DNA of 64,000 nucleotides from contig SDUX01000168.1 of assembly GCA_008729055.1 (NCBI GenBank), positions 62,001-126,000 on the forward strand, written 5' to 3'. The notes beneath the pieces are model-generated. The model saw nothing but the letters and a program-made list of their open reading frames with translations, did no database searches and was not told the origin of the DNA. Shown piece by piece: positions 24,286-37,600 of the stretch (the first letter of the stretch is position 1; each line of letters begins with the position of its first letter). Source of the stretch: Pyropia haitanensis. Taxonomy: Eukaryota > Rhodophyta > Bangiophyceae > Bangiales > Bangiaceae. A program made the translations under genes and the position numbers.

Positions 24286-27200
24286 GCAAGTTGTCGCCGT
24301 GGGTGGCGGTCGCTGGCTGGCACCACCGCCACCCCCCCGACGGCGGCAAGTTGTCGCCGTTGGCGGTGGTCGCCGGCTGGCACCACCGCAACCCCCCCGA
24401 CGGCGGCAAGTTGTCGCCGTTGGCGGTCGTCGCCGGCCGGCACCACCGCCACCTCCCCGACGGCGGCAAGTTGTCGCCGTTGGCGGTGGTCGCCGGCTGG
24501 CGTCGCTGCCCCCCCCCCGACGGCGGCAAATTGTCGCCGTCGGCGGCTGCCGCTCGCTGGCGGCGCTGCTTCCCCCCCGACGGCGGCAAGTTGTCGCCGT
24601 GGGCGGTGGTCGCGGGCTGTCCGCGCCGCCTCTGCTGACGTTGGCGGCATGTTGCTGCTGCTGGCGTCGGCGGTTTTTTTTTTTTTTTTCCTGGTTTGGC
24701 GCATCCTGTTTGCGGGCGGCGCCCCTCGCCCCCCGACGGTGGCAAGTCGTTGCCGTTGGCGGTGGTCGCCGGCTGGCACCACCGCCACCCCCCCGACGGC
24801 GGCTTGTTGTCGCCGTGGGCGGTGACCGCCGGCCGGTACCACCGCCACCCCCCCGACGGCGGCAAGTTGTCGCCGTTGGCGGTGGTCGCCGGCTGTCCGC
24901 GCCGCCTCTGCTGACGTTGTGGGCATGTTGCTGCTGCTGGCGTCGGCGGTTTTTTTTTTTTTTTTTCCTGGTTTGGCGCATCCTGTTTGCGGGCGGCGCC
25001 CCTCGCCCCCCGACGGCGGCAAGTCGTTGCCGTTGGCGGTGGTCGCCGGCTGGCACCACCGCCACCCTCCCGACGGCGGCAAGTCGTTGCCGTTGGCGGT
25101 GGTCGCCGGCTGGCACCACCGCCACCCCCCCGACGGCGGCAAGTTGTCGCCGTGGGCGGTGGTCGCCGGCTGGCACCACCGCCACCCCCCCGACGGCGGC
25201 AACTTTTCGGCGATGGCGGTGGTCGCCGGCTGGCACCACCGCCACCCCCCCGACGGCGGCAAGTTGTCGCGTTGGCGGTGGCCGCCGGCTGGCACCACCG
25301 CCACCCCCCCCGACGGCGGCAAGTTGTCGCCGTTGGCGGTGGCCGCGGCCGGCACCACCGCCACCCCCCGACGACGGCAAGTTGTCGCCGTTGGCGGTGG
25401 CCGCCGGCTGGCACCACTGCCACCCCCCCGACGGCGGCGAGTTGTCGCCGTTGGCGGTGGCCGCCGGCCGGCACCACCGCCCACCCCCGACGGCGGCAAG
25501 TTGTCGCCGTGGGCGGTGGCCGCCGGCTGGCACCACCGCCACCCCCCGACGGCGGCAAGTTGTCGCCGTTGGCGGTGGTCGCCGGCTGGCACCACCGCCA
25601 CCCCCCCGACGGCGGCAAATTGTCGCCGTGNNNNNNNNNNNNNNNNNNNNNNNNNTCGCCGGCCGGCACCACCAAAATCGCCACCTCCCGACGGCGGGCA
25701 ACTTATTCCGTCGGTGGCGGTGGTCGCCGGCTGGCATCTCTCCACCTGCCACCCCCCGACGCGTCGGCAATCGTTGTCGCGTCGTGCGTCGCCGCGCTGG
25801 CCCGCTCTCCCCCCGACGGCGGCAAGTTGTCGCCGTGGGCGGTTGGTCGCGGGCTTGTCGCGCCGCCCTGCTTGACTGGCGTCATGTTGCTCTCTCGTCG
25901 GCGGTTTTTTTTTATTTTTCCTGGTTTGGCGCATCCTGTTGCGCGGTCGGCGCCCCGCCCCCACCGGCGCAAGTTCGTTGCCGTTGGCGGTGGCCGCCGG
26001 CTGGCACCACCGCCACCCCCCGACGCGGCTGTTGTCGCCGTTGGCGGTGGCACGCCGGGCTGGCCGCACCTGCCCCCCCCGACGGCGGCAAGTTGGCGTC
26101 GCCGTTGGCGTGTGGCCGCCGGCTGGCACCACCGCCCCTCCCGGACGGCGGCAAGTTTCGCGGGCGGGGCGCGGGCTGCCCCTCGCCCCCCCCCCCGACG
26201 GCGCAATTGTCGCGTGGCGGTGGCCGCGGCTCGGCACCACCGCCCCCCCCCGACGGCGGCAATGTTGCGCCGTGGGCGGGCCGCCGGCTGGCGCGCGCCC
26301 CCCCCCCGACCGGCGGCAAAGTGTTCGCCGTTGGCCGGTGGCCTCCGGCGCACCACCGCCTACCCCCCCGACGGCGGGCAAGCGCCGTGGCGGTCCCGTC
26401 GCCGGCCGGCACCAGCCACCGCCACCTCCGACGGCGGGGGGCAAGCCCGCGGGGGGGCCCGCGTTTGGCCGGTCGGTGTCGCCGTGCTGGCACCACCGCC
26501 ACCCCCCCGACGCGGCAAGTGTCGCCGTTGCGGTGGCGCCGGCCGGCACCACCGCCACCCCCCCGACGGCGGCAAATTTCGGCGTGGCGGTGGTCGCCGG
26601 CTGGCACCACCGCCACCTCCCGACGGCGGCAAGTCGTTGCCGTTGGCGGTGGTCGCGGCTGGCACCACCGCCACCCCCCCGACGGCGGCAAATTGTCCGC
26701 CGTTGGCCGGTGGCCGCGGCCGGTACCACCGCCACCCCCCCGACGGCGGCAAGTTGTCGCCGTGGGCGGCGGCCGCCGGCTGGCATCACCGCCACCCCCT
26801 CGACGGCGGCACTTTTCGCCGTTGGGCGGTGGCCGCCGGCTGGCACCACCGCCACCCCCCCGACGGCGGCAAGTTGTCGCCGTTCGGTGGCCGCCGGCTG
26901 GCACCACCGCCACCCCCCCGACGGCGGCAAGTGTCGCCGTTGGCGGTGGTCGCCGGCTGGCGTCCTGCCCCCCCCCCCGACGGCGGCAAGTTGTCGCCGT
27001 TGGCGGCCATGTTGCTGCTGCTGGCGTCGCGGTTTTTTTTTTTTTTTTCCTGGTTTGGCGCATCCTGTTTGCGGGCGGCGCCCCTCGCCCCCCGACGGCG
27101 GCAAGTCGTTGCGTTGGCGGTGGTCGCCGGCCGGCACCACCGCCACCCCCCCGACGGCGGCAAGTTGTCGCCGTGGCGGTGGCCGCGGCTGGCACCACCG

Positions 27201-28850
27201 CCCCTTCCCCGACGGCGGCAAGTTGTCGCCGTTGGCGGTGGCCGCCGGCTGGCACCACCGCCCCTTCCCCGACGGCGGCAAGTTGTTGCCGTTGGCGGTG
27301 GCCGCCGGCTGGCACCACCGCCACCCCCCCGACGGCGGCAAATTGTCGCCGTTGGCGGTGGCCGCCGGCCGGCACCACCGCCACCCCCCCGACGGCGGCA
27401 AGTTGCGCCGTGGGCGGCGGACGCCGCGGCTGGCGGCGCTGCCCCCCCTCGACGGCGGCAAGTTGTCGCCGGGGCGGTGGCCGCTGGCTGGCACCACCGC
27501 CACCCCCCGACGGCCAATGTCGCCGTTGGCGGTGGTCGCCGGCTGGCACCACCGCCACCCCCCGACGGCGGCAAATTGTCGCCGTGGGCGGTGGTCGCCG
27601 GCGCCGGCACCCACCGCCCACCCCCCCGACGGCGGCAAATTGTCGCCGTTGGCGGTGGGCCGCCGGCTGGCACCACCGCCACCCCCCGACGGCGGCAAAT
27701 TGTCGCCGTTGGCGGTGGCCGCCGGCCGGCACCACCGCCACCCCCCCGACGGCGGCAAGTTGTCGCCGTGGGCGGCGGACGCCGCGGCTGGCGGCGCTGC
27801 CCCCCCCTCGACGGCGGCAAGTTGTCGCCGTGGGCGGTGGCTGCTGGCTGGCACCACCGCCACCCCCCCGACGGCGGCAACTTTTCGCTGTTGGCGGTGG
27901 TCGCCGGCTGGCGTCGCTGCCCCCCTCCCGACGGCGGCAAGTTGTCGCCGTGGCGGTGGCCGCCGGCCGGTACCACCGCCACCCCCCGACGGCGGCAAGT
28001 TGTCGCCGTGGGCGGTGGTCGCCGGCCGGCACCACCGCCACCCCCCCGACGGCGGCAAGTTGTCGCCGTTGGCGGTGGTCGCCGGCTGGCGTTGCTGCCC
28101 CCCCCCCGACGGCGGCAAGTTGTCGCCGTTGGCGGCATGGTGCTGCTGCTGGCGTCGGCGGTTTTTTTTTTTTTTTTCCTGGTTTGGCGCATCCTGTTTG
28201 CGGGCGGCGCCCCTCGCCCCCCGATCAAGTCGTTGCCGTTGGCGGTGGTCGCCGGCCGGCACCACCGCCACCCCCTCGACGGCGGCAAGTTGTCGCCGTG
28301 GGCGGTGGCTGCCGGCTGGCACCACCGCCACCCCCCCGACGGCGGCAAGTTGTCGCCGTTGGCGGTGGCCGCCGGCTGGCACCACCGCCCCTTCCCCGAC
28401 GGCGGCAAGTTGTTGCCGTTGGCGGTGGCCGCCGGCTGGCACCACCGCCACCCCCCCGACGGCGGCAAGTTGTCGCCGTTGGCGGTGGCCGCCGGCCGGC
28501 ACCACCGCCACCCCCCCGACGGCGGCAAGTTGTCGCCGTGGGCGGCGGACGCCGCGGCTGGCGGCGCTGCCCCCCCTCGACGGCGGCAAGTTGTCGCCGT
28601 GGGCGGTGGCCGCTGGCTGGCACCACCGCCACCCCCCCGACGGCGGCAACTTTTCGCTGTTGGCGGTGGTCGCCGGCTGGCGTCGCTGCCCCCCTCCCGA
28701 CGGCGGCAAGTTGTCGCCGTGGGCGGTGGCCGCTGGCTGGCACCACCGCCCCTTTCCCGACGGCGGCAAGTTGTCGCCGTGGGCGGCGGCCGCCGGCTGG
28801 CGGCGCTGCCCCCCTCCCGACGGTGGTAAGTTGTCGCCGTGGGCGGCGGC
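24286..28850. repeat. 60-bp minisatellite array with T tracts (copy B)
   Basis: Counterpart of 1741-5600, with about 76 units' worth of sequence. The first kilobase (to about 25255) matches copy A closely and includes T tracts near 24674 and 24950. The middle is irregular, with many lost or gained single bases. It recovers regular 60-bp spacing by about 28250. Later T tracts lie near 25907 (interrupted), 27032 and 28162. Confidence 0.85.
25631..25655. other. Assembly gap (25 N)
   Basis: Twenty-five unknown bases within the 60-bp array of copy B. The number is probably a placeholder rather than a measured size. Confidence 0.98.
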
Positions 28851-30702
28851 TCCCCGCCGGGCCACACGCTGTCTCTTTTTGTTTTTTGTACTTGCGCGTC
28901 GTGCTCGCCTCTGGCACGCCTGCGCGTTTGTCTTCCTTGTTCGCACCACAGGGACTGCGTTTTCCCTTGGTGCGGACGAGCTGCCGGGCGTCTTTCCCGG
29001 CAGCAGGCCCGCCGGTGAACTTCCCACGGGGGAGACGTAGCCGGCGGGCCTGGAACCAATTAAACATGTACCAATTGGCAGTCCGCATTGACATTGAGGC
29101 GAGCGTCGTAATCTATGACGGCTGCCGCTTGCTTGTTTGTTGGACACATTTCCCCCCCCTTTCCCCGTTCACAGCGCTCATCCTTGAGCGGCGGTGGGGC
29201 AATCCACGTGCGGCGACCGCGACAACGCTGCGGGCGGAGCGTCGCTGGGGGGAGTCTGCGGGGGGGGAGTCCACCGCCGCCGCGCCCGTGTGCGACCGGC
29301 TGCGACCACCCGCGGGGCACGACGCCGCCGTGGCGGGCGCCGCCGGCCGGCCGGGCAACCCCGTCCCGCCGTCACGGACACGACGGCGGCGGCGGCGGCC
29401 GACGCGGGTCTCCCTCGCGGCGTGGCCACCGCCGTGACCGTTGCGGCGGTCGCGGCCGCGTCAGCCGGCCGCGGCGGAACGACGCCGCCGCCGCCCCAGC
29501 AGCGGCCGTGACCGCGTCAGCCGGCCGCGGCGGGACGCCGCCGCCGCGGACCCAGCGGCGGCCGCCGTTCCCGTGGGAGGGGCGGGACGGTGGCGGCCGC
29601 CGCGGCGGCCGCGCTCGCCGCACTATCCGCGGCGGTGCGGTGGGATGCGGCGCGGCCGCCGCCGCCGCCGCCGCGGTCGCAGCGGAGCGACGGGGCCAAC
29701 CCGCTGACGCGGGGGGAAGGGGGTAGCCTCGGCAGTGGGCACCCGCCCCACTCGTCGCCACTGGAGCGTGTGCGGCCGCGTGACTGAGAAACAAGCAGGA
29801 ACAGTGAAACAAGAAAAGCACCTCAATACCCCCACCACTGCTCCCACTACTGGCACCCCGCACTCCCCCCACGCACGCGTCCGTCACGATCCACCGCAGC
29901 GCGCTGCCCCCCCCACCACCACCACCCGCTCCTCCTCTACGAGCGTCGCGACCGCCGCCCGGAACTCCGCCGTCGACACCCCCCGCCGAGAGGCGCACGC
30001 CACCAGCCAAGAAAAGCACAGCCTTGGATATGCGCCAACCGCACATCAAAGGCTCGGAGCACGTAGGAAGGCGTATCAGCCAATGGGAAGGCCGGATTTC
30101 AATCCTGTACGAACCACAACGTGGCACCCCCCCTGAAAGACGCTCCTGCCACGCCGTCCCCGAGTGCGCCACTGCGGCTACATTGTTCTACTTACATCCC
30201 AATTAGTACGTCCTGCATTACCCCCCCCCACAAGACGGTGGCGCCGCCACCCTCCCACCATTGCTATGTACAGCGCGGCGCCCCGATCCCGCCAGTCCCA
30301 CGCGCACCACCTACCCGCACGGGCTCCCCCATTGCGTCCGTCCGCCAGAGATGCGCACCGCCCCCGCCTCCGCCGCGTGCTGCCCCCCCCCCCCCCCGTC
30401 GCGCGCCGCCTCTGCCGCCCCCGCCGCCGCGGCGTCGGCCCGCCGCCACCCACGCCAGCCGGCTGCCGCCCTGGTCACCACAACCGTCGCCGCCGCCTCC
30501 ATCGGCCGGCTGCCGTTGCCGACGCCGCGGCTGCCCGCCGCCCTAGCCGGAGGCTGCCGCCGCCGCCGGTCGGTCGCCAATCCGGCCGCCAACCAGAGTC
30601 GCCGCTGCGGCCCACCGCCGCTCGCAGGAAGCCGTCGCCTGCTGGCTACCCGGCTGGCGGCCGGTCAGCTGCCACCCCAGCCTCCGCCGCCCCCACCGCG
30701 GC

Positions 30703-30733
<31 letters not shown>

Positions 30734-31359
30734 GCCGCCGCCACCGCGGCCGACAGCCGCCCAAGGGCTGCCGCCGCTAGCGGGCTGCCGCCGCGGGCCG
30801 GCGGCGGGGCAGGCCGCCCGCCGGCTGCCGCCCCGCCCGCGCCCTCGCCGCAGCCGCGGGCTGCCGCCCTCCCCCCTTCTGCTTCCACCGCGGCAAGCTA
30901 CCGCCGACGCACGTCGCCGCTCCCTCGCTGCCGCCGCCGCCCCCGGTCGGGGCGACTGGCCACCGCGGGCGCACGGCAGCCATCCCCGCCCGCTACCGCG
31001 GGCTGCCGCTCCTCTTCTTCGCTCCGAGTTGCGGCAGGCTGTCAGCGCCGCGCCGCGAGCTGCTATCTTGTCAGCCACCCGGTGACGACAAGTCGCAGGA
31101 CACAGCCAGAAGACGACTGCAAGGCGAAAGGAGAACAACCGGCAATACTACTTGGAACCAAAAGTCTACTCACAGGGGGTACTTGATAGGAAATACAGAC
31201 ATTGCACGAAACTGAATTCATAGAAATCTATACACATCGTACTTGACTAACAACTTGTGGCACATCTCGTAAGTCACATGTGCCACGTGTTTGATATCTC
31301 TTCCTCACGTGATGGGCTTTCTCACGATCTGAGCCGACCATCCTGGGGAGTGCACGCCG

Positions 31360-32931
31360 TGCTGGATTGACGAGTACAATACTTGACTCGGCAAGTAACC
31401 TGGTCATCGACTCGCAACTGCTGGGACGCACGCGGCTAAAGCGCCGGCGTCCGACGCCCCCCTTTCCACCCAGCCCTGTCGCGCCGGTCTCTCCAGTTCC
31501 CGGCCACCCAGCAGGCCGGGTGGATACACAGGCCGTTGTTTTTTACTCTATTCAGTTTTGAGTGCGGGTCTGTAGACGTCTGCCAGAGCAGAGCCCCCAA
31601 CGACCGCACGGACGGACACAATGCACTCACCATCCACCGTCGGTTCTGCCAGTCGGGGGCGCTGGTGACGGCGAAACAGTGTCTGCTGAGGCGTTTTGTG
31701 GTCTACAATGGTCGACGCTCCAACAACCGTCGGGTACGTTTACGGATAGCGTTCGAAGGCGTCGCCCGTCCATCATGAGTGTCACGATCGTCTTTTGTTG
31801 CACGGACATTTGGGGCATGGCTATCATAACACCTGGTGGCATCCAATTGCTATAAGTGGGTGGACGACCCCCCTTGAGTCCAGACGTTGTTGAATCCCTG
31901 CAGAGGGAGGGGTGTTGGACACTGTCGCGCAGCTGGATGTGCCGGTGAGAGTCAAACGAGCAGTGGAGCAGGTCTGCTGCACAATTGGGACTTGAAGAGT
32001 GTAGTTTTTAGTGCATGAGAGCCCTCTGGAGCGTTCGACGGTCTGTCGAGACTACCTACGCAGACTGGCCTCGTTGGGGGCCTGTAGGACCCACGTCCCA
32101 TTGTATGGGACACTTTTACAGCATATACGCGTGCTCAGCGTCGTCGGTTTAGTCGATCCAGCTCGCTTCAGAAGAGTCCGTAGAGTGGTCGTTGACTCGT
32201 ACTGCACGCGGGGATTGCGCCCGATGCACCACCTCTTAGTGCACTGCGTCACACGCCGCTATAACGCATATCAGCAAGTCAAGCGAACTTTTTTCAAAGT
32301 GTTCTCAAAATACCAAGACGATGGCGATGAGCACGTGCATGTGCTCACAAAGTGTTGCAAACAATGGCAAGCGGGTCATACGAGCCCCCGAAGTGTGCAC
32401 TCTGGACCGGTAGCCTCGACAGACCGTCCAACGCCCCACAGTGCTCTCATGCAAAAGGTACACCTGTCAGATCTGTATAGTGCAGCAAGTTCTCTTCACA
32501 GCTTTTGTCACTCCCACCGGCGCTCTGGGCGTGTCCAGCTGCGCCGCAGCGCCTAGCACCCCATCGGAAGTCAGTCAGTCACCCATGTGTGGACTCCCGT
32601 GTGGTTTTTTTTACAATTGTACGCCACCATAGCCACCAGGTACATTTTCCGTGAGCGTTTGCTGAAAAACGTAGACTCATAATGCTCACGTTGGGGGCTC
32701 TGCTCCGGCAGACGTCTACAAACCCGCACTCAAAACTGAATAGAGTAAAAAACAACGGCCTGTGTATCCACCCGGCCTGCTGGGTGGCCGGGAACTGGAG
32801 AGACCGGCGCGACAGGGCTGGGTGGAAAGGGGGGCGTCGGACGCCGGCGCTTTAGCCGCGTGCGTCCCAGCAGTTGCGAGTCGATGACCAGGTTACTTGC
32901 CGAGTCAAGTATTGTTCTCGTCTATCCAGCA
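31360..32931. mobile_element. Palindromic (foldback/MITE-like) element, copy B
   Basis: Second copy of the element at 8110-9681, with arms at 31360-31602 and 32689-32931. It was carried along by the large duplication, since its flanks match too. A handful of substitutions separate the two copies. Confidence 0.65.
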
Positions 32932-34204
32932 ATGATGACTTCGGGATGCACTCCTGAATGTGGACGGCTGAGATCGCGTGACAGCCTATCACATCAAGCG
33001 TATGGTGCTTTTGAATTGACGTGATTGCCTCGAGATCTGAGTAATGTCGGAGGTGTATGTGTTGTTCTCTGTTGAAAAATCGCTGTTCGCATTTTTATTC
33101 TCAAGTACCTCTGCGTGTGCCACCTGGGTAGCTGGTCGCTTCAGCCGTCTTGCCGTTCATCCCCCTCGCCTCCCACCACCCTTCGTTGTCTGCGTTGGCT
33201 GCAGCCAGCGTCAGGGGCGGAGGCTGACCGCGGCGCCGACGGCAGCCGGCCGCGGCGGTGTCCATGGGGGGGGCCGCAGTGCGCGGCGGCGGCGTCCGGT
33301 GGGGGGGCGGCAGCGCGCGGCAGCTGCGCCCGGCCGCCCCAACCAGCGCCCGGGAAGGCGGCTGGCCGCGGCGGCGGCGGCCGCCGGCCACCGTGGCGTC
33401 CGGGGGAAGACCGTGGTGCGCGGCGGCGGTGTCAGCCCCCCGAGACCGGCGGCGGCAGTGGCGGTAGAGGGCGGCGGAAGCGGCAGACGGCGCTGCCACA
33501 ATGGTAGCGCGGGTGGAAAGCGACGGCCATTGGCGCCGCCGCCGCAATCGCCTCCGCCTGAGCCGCTGCCGCCATCGCCGCCGGCCGTGCCGCCGCCGCC
33601 GCCAACGCCGCCGCCGCCGACACCGCCGCCCTGGTCGTCGCCGCCGCCGTCGCCACCGCCACCACTGCGCCCCTCCCCTCAGCCCCCGCTCTCCCCTCGC
33701 CCTCCACCGCCGCCCCTCTCCCCCCCCCTCAGTTCGCCACACCCCTCGCGCCCACCACGAAAAAAGAAAAACCACAGCAAAAAAAAACAAAAAAACAGCA
33801 ACCAAACAGAAGCAATAGCACAAGCGCCGGCTGCGGGAGAAGCGATGGCTGAGTCAGCTGCCGGCGGTGGCGGCAGAGGCGGCGGCGTGTCGGCGTGCCC
33901 CCCCCGTACCCCAACCCCCACCACCCATGACGCGACGGGGAACCGTCCCAATATGCCCGCCACGTCCGTCGCCACCACCACGTCGCCGCCACCACCACGC
34001 CGCCCCCACAACCCCAAAACCACCACCGCCCGCCAAAAACCAACCACGCAAGCCACCACCCTACCACCACGACCTCCAAACCTCCACCCCGCCATCTTCA
34101 ACGCCAACCAAGCACCCCAACGGCAGCCCCACCCGCCCCGCACTTGTCAGCGCCACCGCAGTCGCCGCCATCGCCTTTGCCGCCGCCGCCGCCGCCGATG
34201 CCGC

Positions 34205-34680
34205 GCCAAACTCCTCCAGGCCCCGCACCCCCATCAGCGCCACGTCCCGTACCGCCCGAACGCCCGCGGGGGTCTTGTAAGGGCACCCCCGGGGGGGTGG
34301 GGGAGGGGGGAGGGGGGGCGCGGTGGGCGGCGCCGTTTGGCCCCGCCTCCCCCGCCCCCCCCTCCCCCCCCCCCGCCGCCGCTGCCGCTGCAGCTGCCGC
34401 CGGTCGCGGGGGCGGCAACGTGAGCGCCGTCTGGTGACGGCGCCAGGCGCCACGTCAAAGGCGGCGGGGGGGGGGGGCCGTACCGGCGACCGTCACCGAC
34501 GCAGGCGGCGGCACTGGGGCTCCGCGGCGGGGGGGTCGTCGTGAGGCGGCGCCGGATGCCCCCGCGACCCATTGCCGGCCACCACCACCTCCTCTGCAGG
34601 CGGATACGGGGCGGGCGCGGCGGGTGCCCCTCCGCGGTGGCCAGTGCCGGCGACAGCCGCCACGAGCCGCCGCCGCCGGG
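34205..34680. other. GC-rich unique spacer after the duplication
   Basis: Begins at the duplication breakpoint. It contains several G and C homopolymer runs and CGG/CCG triplets. Frames are low-complexity and no gene is supported. Confidence 0.5.
34669..34680. repeat. Candidate 12-bp target duplication, left (GCCGCCGCCGGG)
   Basis: Matches 39791-39802 exactly. CCG-type sequence is common in this window, so chance is a real alternative. Confidence 0.35.
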
Positions 34681-37600
34681 TATAGACCATAGCGATAGGA
34701 TAGGTTAGTTTTCAAAAAGTAGGAGAGGGTAGGATTCGGATCCCCAACAGTAGGATTCGGACGAATACCGCACCGATCCGCACGGAATGGGACTCGGCGG
34801 AAACGAATTGATATCAGACCACCACATCACGGTCACCATGTCAGATCCAAGAGACGATCCGAGGCATGAGTCGCGGACGGGCCCGAACGAGTCTGGGCAC
34901 AACCGACCGAGAGAAAAATCTCCGGACACGGACACGGCGGGACACGGCCAGCAACGCTGGCCACCTCAAAACGGAGCAAACGGAGGGGGGGGGCCAGCAA
35001 ACGCCCACCGAACGCCATACCATCCGCGCGAGCACCACTCGACCCCTGCCCCCACACCCCAATCGAGAGGGGCACCGCCGCACACTGCCACATATAGCTG
35101 CTGCCGCTGCCCGGGTGGGTCCCGGGCCTGCCCACCCCACCCCGGATTGCAGGGGGGCGGTAACGGCCCCCCCTGCCCGTCGTGCACGCCCTCGACGGGG
35201 GGGTCGCGGCCCCCGTCCACCCTACCGCCGTCCACATCACCGTCGTGCGGGGGGGGGGTGGCGGCCCCCCCCTTGCTCCCGTCCACCCCACCGCCGTTGT
35301 GCGGGGGGGGGGTGGCGGCCCCCCCCCGCTCCCGTCCACCCCACCGCCGTCCAGGAGGGGGCGTCGCGGCCCCCCCCGACGCACGGGCCACCCCCACAGC
35401 CATGGGAGCTGCCACGACCACCGCCTGCCCTGGCGAGGTACGTTTTTTTTTTCGCTGCACACGAGGGTGGGGGCTGCGACGGCGGCGCCATCGTCGCACC
35501 CGTGCTCACCGCCGCACGCGTCCCCGTCGCGGCGAAGAGCGTCGTCGCCCCCTCCATCCCCGCCATGGCCAGCACCCCCGCGGAGCCCACCGACGACCTC
35601 AACGTGCCCCCCATCACCGACCTTGCCCAATGCGTCGAGCCCTTCCTGAACCGTGCAGGGAAAGGATATATGCTGAACAGGAAGACCTACGTCCGCTCTG
35701 TGCGCCACTTGTCTGAAATGCCCATGTACCTCCAAACTGATCCCGGCGGCATCGTGTACATCCTCAAGCAGCCACCAGCCGCGGGCATCGAGACCACCCT
35801 TGAGCGACTGTGTGACCGGCTGGGGGGCCAAACTGGGGCCACGCCCTCCTCCCTGCAATGCGGCTCCCGCGGCACCTGGAAGGCGACGCTGACTTTTTAT
35901 GGCAAGCAAGAGAGGGTGCTGGTCCGCGGCCGCGGCTGCGCCGCCCCGCTGGTCTGCCCCAACATGCCCCCCGCTGTCAAAAACCGAGCCTACAAAATGC
36001 CAGACGAGGAGGACGACATCATTGCGGCGGCCGCCGCGCACGCCGAGCTCCAACGCAACCCCGCCTACATCAAGCGCGCGTCCACAACGGCCTTTTACCA
36101 CGCCCACGCAAACGACCCGTGCCCGTACACCAAACAAGACTACGACAACCTGGGGCAGGCGCAGCCGCGCGCCTGCCCCGGCAAGCCCACCCTCCGACGC
36201 TACCGTTCCAGCGACGCCTTCTTTATCGGGTGCTCCGCCTGGGAGGCCAACGAGCCCGGGCACCGCTTTTTGCGGCTGCCCGAGTCGGTAGACCCCGAGC
36301 ATCTCGACATGCTTTTGACCAACGATGGCCGCGACCCCAACCAAGCCGACCACCCGCCCGCTGGCTGTCTGTACATGCAACCCCGCTGGGCCCGCTCACG
36401 CACATGCCCCTTTGAAGCCGACCACCACCTATCCCTCGTCTGGTCCGGAAGCAACCCCACTGGCAAGTGCCCCGTCAAGCTGCTGGCCTACTGTTTTGAC
36501 AACAATGAAGCCCTCAAAGACAACATTATCCTGGCCCTGCACGGCGAGCATACCCACCCGCGCGCTGTACCCATGCTCCACCTCGGCAAGTTCCGGTCCC
36601 GCGTATTTACGATGCTCGACGAGGACCCCACAAGCACCAAGGCGATGCTGGCACGCAGAGTGAAGGACCAACTGGGGCTGCAGCCCAGCAGCAGCGCCGT
36701 GAAACATATCCTGGCCGAGCACAAACTGTCCTTCAACCCGCTTGGCGAGGACCAGGTGAGGGTCATGGCCCGCCTGGCCGCCTCGGCCGGCAGCACCCAG
36801 TACATCCGCAAGATCGTCTTTGGGGCCAAGGGGGGCAACCGCAACGAGGCCACCTACCACTATGTCACGTTTTTCCTGGACGACCTGATGGACATTGCCG
36901 CGCTGCACGGCTCCTTTATGGCGGACATGAGCTACAAGGACTTTACGACCACCGACGACCACGGCGACTGGCACCTCTTTTCGATTACCGTCTGGTCCCA
37001 CCGCCTCAAGCGCACGCTGACCGTCTTGAAAGACGCCTGCATCGGAGAGTGCGAGGACCTGTACCGCGAGCTGATCGACGAGTTTTGCAGGTAGCTGAAG
37101 CTGAGGGGAGTCCGCATGCCCACCGCCGCCAGCGCCGCCACCCGTCGCACCAACGAGACCGTGAGGCAGAGGGAGCTCATCTCGCTGACGCTGGACTTCA
37201 ACGCGGCCCAGGCAAAGAGCGCCGCCGCCGCACTCGCAAAGCACGCGGGCCTCCCAACGATCCTTGACGGCGCGCGCACGCTTCTCCGCGGCTGTGCTGT
37301 CCACCTGGCGCGACGCGTCCTGAAGCTCCCACTCGACCGCGACGATGCTGACAAAGACCTAGCCCGCCGACTGCTGGACGCGCCCAACGGTGTGCGCACA
37401 AGCGAGGGCGTCTCCGAGCTGCTGGCCGAGCTGGGCAGGCACGACAACAACCGCATCCGGGACTGGAGCACCGGGGACGCCCGCCCCATCATCCAGCACA
37501 TGATCTTCCCTCACGTTTTTTCCCGCCTGGACACCTCCCTGCTCACCACTGTGCCCGCCACAACCAACGCGCAAGAGGCCACCCACCGCAGCAACCTCTC

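Larger units (their letters stand above)
22544..34204 (+). repeat. Large direct duplication, copy B
   Basis: Second copy of the block at 1-10951. It ends at about 34204, where the shared CCG run is followed by sequence unlike copy A. It is about 0.7 kb longer than the visible part of copy A because of extra 60-bp-type units. It also contains a run of 25 N and a stretch rich in one-base indels at about 25256-28220. It may be a true segmental duplication or partly an assembly product; the sequence alone does not decide. Confidence 0.9.

Noticed and set aside
1..34204. Ribosomal DNA spacer interpretation of the large repeated block
   Set aside because: Spacer-like satellites are present, but no 18S, 5.8S, 28S or 5S sequence is visible anywhere in the window.
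37086..37115. Intron removing the TAG in the MULE transposase
   Set aside because: The only local GT...AG span is about 20 bases, too short for a spliceosomal intron, and the frame continues directly.
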